Shown here one piece after another: positions 24,322 through 33,518 of a stretch of DNA of 64,000 bases (position 1 is its first letter; each line of letters begins with the position of its first letter). The stretch is from Channallabes apus (taxonomy: Eukaryota; Chordata; Actinopteri; Siluriformes; Clariidae), in the NCBI GenBank assembly GCA_030522415.1, contig CM060113.1, forward strand, positions 10,212,565-10,276,564, written 5' to 3'. Below the pieces are notes generated by a model that ran no database searches, was not told where the DNA came from, and worked only from the letters and a program-made list of their open reading frames with translations. A program made the position numbers and the translations under genes.

Positions 24322-24541
24322 CCGTACCCCTCAGCCACCAACAACAGGCATACACAGTGTAAATGTGCTCTTTTCGGATAACAAAGTCTATAACTGTTAG
24401 TTATATTTCATTTGAACTAATTTTTTATTTGTTTTTTTATTGATACATCAGCACAATTAAAATAAAAAGAAATTATGGGTTTTGAAAATGCTGGGATTGT
24501 GTTGTGAACACCTGTTACATATTTTGTTCAAGATCATTTCC

Positions 24542-24549
24542 TATATAAG
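24542..24549 (+). promoter_or_regulatory. TATA box of the Myb/SANT-like relic
   Basis: TATATAAG sits 47 bp upstream of the ATG at 24596, a spacing that would give a short 5' leader. Confidence 0.45.
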
Positions 24550-24595
24550 TGCCATTGATATACAGCCATGGTTTAATGAGAGTTGACGTGAAAAA

Positions 24596-24719
24596 ATGAC
24601 ACGAAAACCACAATTTACTAAAAAAGAGCTTTCAGTTCTTTTGGAGGAGGTGGGAAACAATCAAATCTTGCTTTTCTCCAAATAAAAAAACACAGTTACA
24701 AATTCTGACAAAGAAAAAA
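24596..24719 (+). pseudogene. Myb/SANT-like DNA-binding protein, N-terminal fragment
   Basis: The ATG opens MTRKPQFTKKELSVLLEEVG followed by NNQILLFSK and then a TAA. After the stop the same frame continues KNTVTNSDKEK. This is the typical N-terminus of Harbinger-linked Myb/SANT-like (NAIF1-type) proteins, in which K-F-K normally stands where the stop now is. Loss of one codon plus a substitution is the simplest reading. The rest of the domain is missing or scrambled. Once a DNA-binding partner that brings the Harbinger transposase to its DNA ends (family knowledge); now dead. Confidence 0.65.
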
Positions 24720-25683
24720 TTCCGCGTCAAGGAACTATGCTTCTAACCACAGGTTGATGGCTGTAGTTCCAATCACGTAAGTTTACGACGCTGTTTGAAC
24801 TATCCCACTCCGCAATGTGACGTCGTAGTGATGTCTTTTCCATGTCATTTTTGGACGTCCAATTTCCGTCCATTGATGGGGTTGTTTTGTAACACCAGGC
24901 GATGTCTTTTTTCGACATCTACCGCACGTCTAATGTTGACGTCTGTGGGACCTCCATTTAAGGGCTATTTATAGTCCAAACGTGGTCGTTTGTGGACATC
25001 TTTTCAACATAAAATTTTGACTTAACACATCATTTTTATACAACCTCTATGTAGTCCTATGTTTCAAGAGGGTGGATGACATGTTTTCTGTATCATGTAT
25101 TAATTTTCCTGTAGCTTTGTTTGGCTCAGCAGTTTGAAACTGGAAATGCATTACACCTTAGTATGCTTATCACCTGCTGCTGAGACAATCAAATGGAGTT
25201 TTTGGAAATGATCTTGAACCGTATGCCACCTTCTAAAATAGGACTAGATCATGTCTTCCCAATGCAAGCGACTTTATTTCTGCACAGCACACATAAAGCA
25301 TGGGAAACACATTCACTCGAGAACCTCACCCAATTCAGCCTTAGCATGGACCGGAGCACATTCAACAGGTCACACACACATAAATAACACACCCAACTTG
25401 GCCAAAGCCACCAACCCAAACACCTTTCCCCAACAGGGTGGACACACAGCAACCCCCCTGCAAAGCATGACGGTCGTCAGCCACCGCCCCGCCCATGCCA
25501 CGCCCACACCCGAGCTGTGACTGTCCCCGGTCACCATGACTCAATATAGACATGATCTGCACGTCTATCCGACGTCCAATGTTTAGTGGGATGGTTTCGA
25601 GAAACACCAAATTATTAAACTACGTTGGTAACGATGAAACTTGCGACCATAATTGGCTAACGATGCTTTTGGGAAACACACCC

Positions 25684-27977
25684 TTGGTCATTCAGTAAAT
25701 TTGGGTCATCAGCTGACTTCATTTCATTCTCACTCCTACAGTGTGCAATATGCATAATGCGTGCATCGCTTCCTGTGCTTCTTGTCTTGCCCTGACACGC
25801 CCATCATCCTGGAATATGGTCAATCTGAACGCACCAAACCACATGACTATTTTCCATTGCTCCAAAGTATAGTCTTTATGATTAGTTCTCATTAGTCAGA
25901 ATCAGATTTCTTATTATTCTCAGTTTTATTATGATCACACATCTGTTTAGTCCCAATCCTGTGAGTTCACTAAGTGTTTAAGTCATGTCCATTAATGATT
26001 TTTTTCAACCACATTTCTTCCACAAAGTAGACGGTTCAACACTATCCTTTAAGATTATGATAGTGTGTTGAACGGTTCTTAACCCAGTTCCAGTAATTTC
26101 AAATCTCCCTAGTTGTGTATTTGCTTGATTTGACCCTTCCGATATATAAATTCTTCTGAAATTATTTTATTTAATTTTATTTACATTTTTTTTGGCCAGG
26201 CAGAGTTCAAGGTATACAGTCAATTTCCCCAAATCCATATACAATTCCTCATATATTTTTTAATTGCCAAATATTTTGTAAACTGCATGTTTTTAAACTA
26301 TGACAAATATACCATGAACCACCTATTTCTTTTTCATTTATCTTCATGGAAATAACAAACAAATGAAGGGGATGTGACAGAAACTGAAATCAAATTTTTA
26401 TATCACAAGTTACACAGACTACATTTTTTTCCATTCTATTGTTTGAAAGTGATTTTCTAGCTTTACACAGAAGTCAGGGAAAGAACTTTTAGTTCTGTCT
26501 TAGAAAGCTGTGGGGTGTTTCTGTATTTAAATTGCTCATTTGCACACAAACCGAACAGACTAAATTTTGCAACTCAGGTAATTTTGAACACATACTAAAT
26601 TAAAATCTTGCAGAAATGGGCTGTTTAGGGTTTTTAAGATAAAATAGGCTTTGGGTAGATTTAGGAAAAATATAGATATTAACTGGCTCTTTGTTTTTAT
26701 ATGGTTACATACTGTACCTCAGAATTTCCTAACTTTCTCAGTTAATTTGATAGAGCAATCCATTCACCACTTTGCTTTTCCTTCCTACAATGACATATCA
26801 TCTTTAGATACATTAGATGTCTTAGTAATTTACTAACTTTCTAATCTGTAATAATATCCACCTAAATTTTAAGGGACTCTGGATATCAAGTACATAAGTT
26901 ATTGGCTTGGTGGCTTTTTCAATCTTTTATTGTTACATGCCCTATAAAGCCCCCGATAAAGACCAGTGAGCTTTATAACATTTCACAGAAGCTTGCTCTG
27001 AGAATTTGGCAGTATAGCATGAACAAAACATCCATATACCAGTGGATGTAATTCATTCCAAGATGAAGGAGCACAAACAGTCAATGATTCAGTACAGAGG
27101 ATTAGGCTATAAACTCGTATAATATATTGGGAATTTTACTGAGCAACAGCACAAGAGCTGTATAAATGGAAGGCTGAATTCATTGTTGGGCGTTAGTGTT
27201 AGGGCAGCAACAGTGGAGATAATATTTTTTATTATTATTTATTTTGTTATTTAATAAAGAAAACATAATTAAGCAACAGCAGTTCTACAAACCCCATTTA
27301 TTATCAACATTTTATGATTTGTACAATACCTTGTTCCACACACCAAGTAGTACCCTTTACTGGGGATTATAGTCACGAACAGAAGTGCCTCTGTGACTGT
27401 TTTTTAATGTAGGTTTTGTCAGACAGCTGCTATACCCTTTTTCTAGCACTGATGGACCGTATCAACCTACTTTCAAATGCTGTGACTGAAACAACAACAA
27501 CCATAAAATGGCACAAATGTCATCTAAATATGTATTGTGATTGATGAAAGTCACCTGACAGAACGTTGCAGCTGTAGGTGGTTTGTTGACAATTTGGAGA
27601 GCATCTACAATGGAGTGTTCAGCTGAAAAGCAACCAAAGTGGTTCCTGAAAAATAACATTTTTGTAGCTTTTCATTCAAAGACTAAAATTCATGAAGATT
27701 AAGCATTCTCTGTGAAGAATCAAGAACAGTGCCAACAAAAGTCTCAAAGAAAAGTAAATTTATCTGATGGATTGCAAAGAAAGTCCCTGAATCAATGTTA
27801 TCAACTATACATCTACAGTATGTAGGCGGTCAAGGGCAAAATTTATGCAAAATAATAAAAATGCTTTAAGACGTAATTACTGTAAGTAACATGTCTGATT
27901 CATAGTTAGATTGCTAAAGGATAATTTAGCTGATATCTCCTACAATTGTATAAGGCATTAATGAACAACTTTTTATT
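25684..27977. other. Intergenic, no gene seen
   Basis: AT-rich with no supported coding region or recognised transposon. Confidence 0.4.
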
Positions 27978-28300
27978 ATCATGATGGCTTTGTCGTTAGC
28001 ACTGTCACCTTGCACTTCTAGGTTGCAGGTTCGATTCCTACCTCAGGTCTTTGTGCATGTGAGTTTGCATGGTGGACTTCCTTTGGGTACTCCAGTTTCG
28101 TCCCACAATGTGTTGGATTAGGCTAATTGGCATTCCCAATTTGCCTGTAGTGTGTGAATGAGTGCGTGAGTGTGTGTAGGCCCTGCGATGGATTGGGACC
28201 CTTTTGAGGGTGTACCCTGCCTTGTGCTCTAAGTCTCCTGGAATAGACTCCTGCAATGCTGCATGCAGGATAAAGTGGAATGGATGATGAGTGAGTGTTT
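27978..28300 (+). mobile_element. Mermaid-type SINE, partly decayed
   Basis: TTGTCGTTAGCACTGTCACC head, B-box-like GGTTCGATTCC, GATTAGGCTAATTGGCATTC, TGCCTGTAGTGTGTGAATGA, GATGGATTGGGACC and a GATGAGTGAGTG tail. The central CTCCCCGTGC block has been lost. Confidence 0.7.
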
Positions 28301-29620
28301 GTTATCATACTCCAGACATTTTGTGGTAATTATAATTAAAGCAGTTTATTTCATTTATTTAATCAACCAACCATGTGGCAGCAGCACAACACATACATGC
28401 ATGTGGATACAAATAAGGAGCTTCAGTCATGTTCACATCAAACAAGTGTGAACTATGTCCTACATAGTGACTGTAATCATGGCATGGTTGTTGGTTCCAG
28501 CTGAGATTTTTCGAGTATTTCAGAAACTCATGATCTCCTGGGATTTTCACGCACATTTATCACAAATTGCAGACAGGTTTTACTTCTCTCACTCTCCTCT
28601 CTCCTTACTGCTTCAGTCTTTGCCTTGTCTCAAATCCAAAAAAAAGTCCCTCCCAGTCATATATGAGCTTGTTAAAACTTGAATGTGAGATTTTATTGTG
28701 GCAAAGAAGACCGATACTGCGGCACATGTTCCAGTAAAAGGGGTCTAGGGACACCAATGAAACAGACCCACTAAACCTGGCTATTAACTGGTCATTAACA
28801 AATTATTTGAATCGGCTGTGCTTGAATAGAAAAATCACCAAACTGTGCTGGATACTGGCCCTCCAATACTGTATTTGAACATTCATGATTTATGAACTTT
28901 ATTTAAGCAAGAACTGAACTTTACGAATTCATTTAATGTTTATTCTTATATTGGATTTTTGGCTTTGGCTACATTTTTGAATTTTGCTTTTATCTTGTTT
29001 TTATTCCTTCTAGCAGTTCCGTGACCTCAATCCTTAATACTGTATTGGATTGTTTGCCATCTATATTGCTCAGGTATCATTTTAACTGCATTTGCATTTG
29101 TATCCTGCTTGGCCTCGTTTCTTGACAGTTCTCACCAAAAAAAGACACCCTAGTGTAGAAACAAACACTGCAGCCAGTTGCTCAGGATCCTTTTGACAAA
29201 TGGTAGACAGCGACGGTGCTTCCGTATTAACTGAAAAAGTGAGATTTGGGATGATGCATGCTTTACCAGGGCTCAAGTATATCAGCCCTTATGTACAATA
29301 GCTTGTGTGCCCACTACAACATCAACAAAACAAGTCATGTACTGTGAGCAGTACAAACATTCTGTGAATACTGTAGCATGCCCTTCGTGTTTAGTTTGCA
29401 GCTGATCAAGCTTGAATTAAAAAAAAAAAAAATATTAATTTATCAATCAGTGCTTGAAAAACATATACATATAAAACGCTGAACTGTTACCTTTTGTTTT
29501 GTATTTAACATTTTCACTGTTTAGGTGGAATACCTGACATGTATTTGTGGTTTATAATGTAGATGGTAGATGTCTTTTAACCACTTTAATTATAAATGAG
29601 TTTTCCCAGCATGGGGAAAC
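28301..29620. other. Intergenic, no gene seen
   Basis: No supported gene or recognised repeat. Confidence 0.4.
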
Positions 29621-29652
29621 ACACACACACACACACACACATACACACACAC
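29621..29652. repeat. (CA)n microsatellite, interrupted
   Basis: CA run with one ATAC interruption. Confidence 0.9.
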
Positions 29653-29689
29653 AGACTTCCACCAGGCTAACTGAACAACATTGATCACC

Positions 29690-30065
29690 AACTACAGTAT
29701 ACTGGTGACAGGGCACTCAAGGCTAACCCATATCTGCAGGGACCAAGGAATAGACTGTCCACTCCGATCCCATAGAAAAGCCAATGCAGCACAAATTGCT
29801 GGTTATGATAGAATGGTATCAGAACACCCAGTACATCACAGTTTCCTGGGCATCAACTTCGCAGGCAAATCATTCAAGGTTTTTGATTCAGGCAAGTCCC
29901 CAGATCTCAAACCAATCGACCAACCATTGAATGTGCCAGACAAACAACTCATAGTATCTGCTGCCAATATACGGGTGCCTGATACTACAAGACACCTTCA
30001 GAGGTTTTTCAGAGTCATGCCTCGAGGGCTCAGAACTGTTTTGGTGGTGGTGCATGTGTGTGTGT
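29690..30065 (+). pseudogene. Tc1-like transposase relic, internally deleted
   Basis: The plus strand has the early part of the transposase (ATGCAGCACAAATTGCTGG, TATCAGAACACCCAGTACAT) joined to its end. The C-terminal part reads SPDLKPIDQPLNVPDKQL and then SAANIRVPDTTRHLQRF and MPRGLRTVLV. In Tc1 proteins the corresponding motif is SPDLNPIE, so the third catalytic residue reads D here and the flanking residues are changed. Most of the catalytic core is missing. It looks like the same family as the antisense relics at 5345 and 12468. Confidence 0.65.
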
Positions 30066-31393
30066 GAAGCAATAATAAAAAAAAAAAGAAATAAGAAACA
30101 AAAAACCTAATGTAAGCTCAGGGCAATTGTGACAACCAGAAGAAACCTGGCATATTCTCCAACATGCTCAGTAAAACCTTCATGCTGTTTTACTTATAAA
30201 ACTGCACAAATCTGTATAAAAAACTACCACTGAAACTATTTTCAAGCAGTTTTCAAATGAGATATTGACTGTGTTTATTTTATAAATTTTTCCTGATTTT
30301 CATAGAAATTTATTTTATGTAAGACATCTTTGCTAATGCCATTTTTTGTACGTGCCCAAGGCATTTGCACAGTGTTGTAAGTAAAACTGAGCATGCTGGA
30401 GAATGAGTTCTTCTAATAACTTTGTAACAAATGCTCCTTTCTCTTTTCATTGAACAAAATTTAAGCAAATGGGTCTAAGTGACCTGCAAGACAGTAGAAC
30501 TAAGCAACCGATATGTCACTTAAACTTCATCACCAGTTATATTTTTTCGAATTTGATGTTTTTTTATATCACCTTCACACTGTCTTGTATTTAGTGTTTT
30601 GTTGTCTTTGCTTGATATCTTATAATTACCAGCATTTTTACATAATGTTACTCGCCTTCTGTACTGCACTGTTTACATACATCTCAGCTAGTCAAAGAGG
30701 CAGATAATTACCCAGCCAAGCACACGAGAGCTGCAGGAAGAACATCTTGCACAGTACTGTAACTATAAACACAAGCTACCTGATAGGAGTGTAAATGAAT
30801 GCTTTGGACATAGATGATACTCCGCAGTAAGACAGAAAAGGCTGAGTCCTCGATTGCAGTTCTGTTCTACACTTCTACACATTACCATGAACTATAATCA
30901 AATTCATGTTTGATTTATTATAGGTCATGGAACATAATGTACACTCTGCCCTGTTGCCTGATCATAACCACCAGGATAAAATATTAAAAATCATAAGATT
31001 AACATGAAGTCAGTGTCCAAATTTCACAAAGATAATGGAAGTAAGGAGTATCATTCTTCTTTTTTTATTTTTACTGATGTTCAATAATATTGTGCTGTTG
31101 ACTAAAAAGTTGATTTAAAAATAGAATTATTCAAAATAGATTTTGAGTAAATTGTTAGCATGTACACATACTATAAACATCGGTGCTATCAATCACATTT
31201 TGAGCACAAAAATTCTCAGTCAAATCTGTGTTTACTTTAATCTGGTTTAAAATTTAGCTTGATTCTAAAATTGTTGGAATTATTTTAATATTTTTCATAG
31301 ATTTATTACTGACAGTGCAAAAGTCTTGGGCACATGAAATAAATACTAAAGAGTAAGTATGCCTTAAAAAAACTATAAAATCAATAAATCAAT
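30066..31393. other. Intergenic, no gene seen
   Basis: AT-rich. A lone Tc1-like terminal motif occurs near 31311; otherwise nothing recognised. Confidence 0.4.
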
Positions 31394-31888
31394 GTTACGA
31401 CCCCCGGTCTAGGGTCCAGGGACGCAACAAAGAAAATAAATAAATAAAGGAGACTTTGCAACCAAAGTACAGCGTGCGTGGTTTTTATTTTTATATACAC
31501 ACGCACACACACATACAGGAAGCTCTGGGCTTCAGGGTTGGGCCAAGGCCAAAACAATAAACAAAACCCCCCCTCTATCTCCACCCTCAAACTAACTAAA
31601 CTACCAACAAAAAGAATAAGAAACCAAAAGACGCAGAGCTAAACTAACTATTCTATTATTACAAAAGAAACAGGAGAAAACGGGGGACAACAAAAATGGC
31701 GCCCAACCCCTACTGCTTCTTTATAACTACATACTGTACAAAAAGAACTAACAATATATATACATAATATTTACAACAAAAAGAAACTATATACACAACA
31801 GCGGGAGGAACACTTCCATCAACGCTTACACAAAAAAAAAGAAAGAAAACCAAAACAAAAGTGAAGGAGAGAGCACAGGGCGCGACAC
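31394..31888. repeat. Unclassified repeat-like block, possible solo LTR
   Basis: Begins TGTTACGACCCCCGG and ends GCGCGACACA, so both strands start with TGT and end with ACA, as LTRs do. It differs in composition from its AT-rich surroundings. No matching 4-6 bp target duplication, primer-binding site or retroviral gene was found. It could equally be another repeat type. Confidence 0.25.
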
Positions 31889-31962
31889 ACAGGGGGGGTG
31901 TTCTTCGTACGTCGCTTGACACATCCAAGATGAACTGACACATCTAAGATGAGATCATCGTG

Positions 31963-32290
31963 CATCAACTATTATAGCTGAACCTAACACTTAACACTGT
32001 ATAAATGCAGATCATTTCCTGCTATCTGTTTCACCCAGATGAGGATGGGTTCCCTGTCGAGTCTGGTTCCTCTCAAGGTTTCTTCCTATTACCGTCTCAG
32101 GGAGTTTTTCCTTGCCACTGTCGCCCTCGGGCTTGCTCGCCAGGGAATATCTGAACATTTTGATTCATACACATTCACATTCCATACAAACTTAAATAAT
32201 TCTTTTGATTGTGTAAAGCTGTTTTGAGACAATGTCAATTGTTAAAAGCGCTATACAAATAAAACTGAATTGAATTGAATTGAATTGAAT
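31963..32290 (+). mobile_element. L2 LINE, 5'-truncated 3' end (copy A)
   Basis: 328 bp of L2 3' UTR ending in AAAAGCGCTATACAAATAAA and a (TGAAT)n tail. Essentially identical to the 3' end of copy B (32510-32822) but on the opposite strand. The 62-codon frame inside it is noncoding UTR sequence, present in both copies. Confidence 0.85.
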
Positions 32291-32509
32291 CGTGCTAATT
32301 ACGCTCTGGCTAAGTTAGTTCTTCGAGCACACCTGTTGTTGATGATTAGTATAGCTGTATTGAGTTGTCTAGGATTATTGCACGTTCGTGCATTGGTTTA
32401 AAAGGCGATATGCATCGACAGTAGAAACACTGATCACAAGCCGTTCGATTGGTTGACGAAATGGCAAAAGAGCAAGCTCAATTTATTTTGTAACGTGTTA
32501 TGCGCTGAA
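32291..32509. other. Spacer between the two L2 tails
   Basis: Non-L2 sequence. An ATG at 32461 opens MAKEQAQFIL and stops about 20 bp before the L2 tail. The first residues resemble the start of Harbinger Myb/SANT-like proteins, so this may be host-transposon coding sequence interrupted by the L2. Weak evidence. Confidence 0.3.
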
Positions 32510-33518
32510 ATTCAATTTTATTTATTTGTATAGCGCTTTTAACAATTGACATTGTCTCAAAACAGCTTTACACAATCAAAAGAATTATTTAAGTTTGTAT
32601 GGAATGTGAATGTGTATGAATCAAAATGTTCAGATATTCCCTGGCGAGCAAGCCCGAGGGCGACAGTGGCAAGGAAAAACTCCCTGAGACGGTAATAGGA
32701 AGAAACCTTGAGAGGAACCAGACTCGACAGGGAACCCATCCTCATCTGGGTGAAACAGATAGCAGGAAATGATCTGCATTTATATAGTGTTAAGTGTTAG
32801 GTTCAGCTATAATAGTTGATGTTAATTGATTTTATAATACTTGATGTAAAATGGAGTCCAGTAGTGATTCGAGACTCAGATAGACTTGTAGAAAGTTCCA
32901 GTCCTGAACTATCGAATTGTCAAGTCCTCAGAGAAACAGCTGACCACACCAGTCGAGGCCAGAACCATCTTCTAAGTATAGAGAATCATCCCCAGACACC
33001 AGACGCATCCTAAAGAGACACACGGGGCATCCATGCGATGAGACCTCCAACCAGAAACCGGGCACCAGGATGGATCAGACAGGTCCGAAGGGCAGAGGGA
33101 GTCTGGATCACTGGCAGCTCAGGAACCACATGTGTAGCTCGACAGAGAGAGAGAGAGAAAGAGTGAAAGGGGGAGACAGGGGGAGAGAGGAAAGAGAAAG
33201 AGGGGGAGGAAGAGAAGAGGAGGAGAGATTGCAATTAGGTATGGTCACAGTCACAATGTCTAACGTGAATGTATATTTACTGTAGAGTGCAAGCAGGGAC
33301 TCCGGCAGGACTAATTATGACAGCATAACTAAAAGGGAGAGCCAGAAGGAAACACAAACATGAGGGCTCCCTGAGATGTAAAGCAAACAATCACCTCACC
33401 GTCAACAAACCTGAGTGATCAAATGAGACTGAGGAAGACAGCATCTAAACATACCAGTTCACCATAATACTCTACGTCCATGAGTCCCCCAGATCTGCTC
33501 CTTTACCTTATGGCAAAT

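Larger units (their letters stand above)
23911..25683 (+). mobile_element. Decayed PIF/Harbinger-like DNA transposon
   Basis: The left end GAGTGCGTTTCCC (23911-23923) pairs with the right end GGGAAACACACCC (25671-25683), two mismatches in 13. The second-tier pairing (ACGATG-type motifs just inside) is weaker. Inside lies the start of a Myb/SANT-like gene (24596), the accessory protein Harbinger elements encode beside their transposase. No DDE transposase is readable, and the expected 3-bp target duplication is not preserved, so the exact ends are provisional. A region rich in GACGTC-type motifs (24730-25580) and a tRNA-like segment may be nested insertions. Confidence 0.5.

Noticed and set aside
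32039..32227. 62-aa frame present identically on both strands (also 32557-32745)
   Set aside because: It lies in the L2 3' UTR; identity reflects two copies of the same UTR. The corresponding block in copy D shows no coding-style conservation.
33070..33285. Arg/Glu-rich 71-aa frame
   Set aside because: Comes from the purine-rich stretch in the L2 3' UTR.
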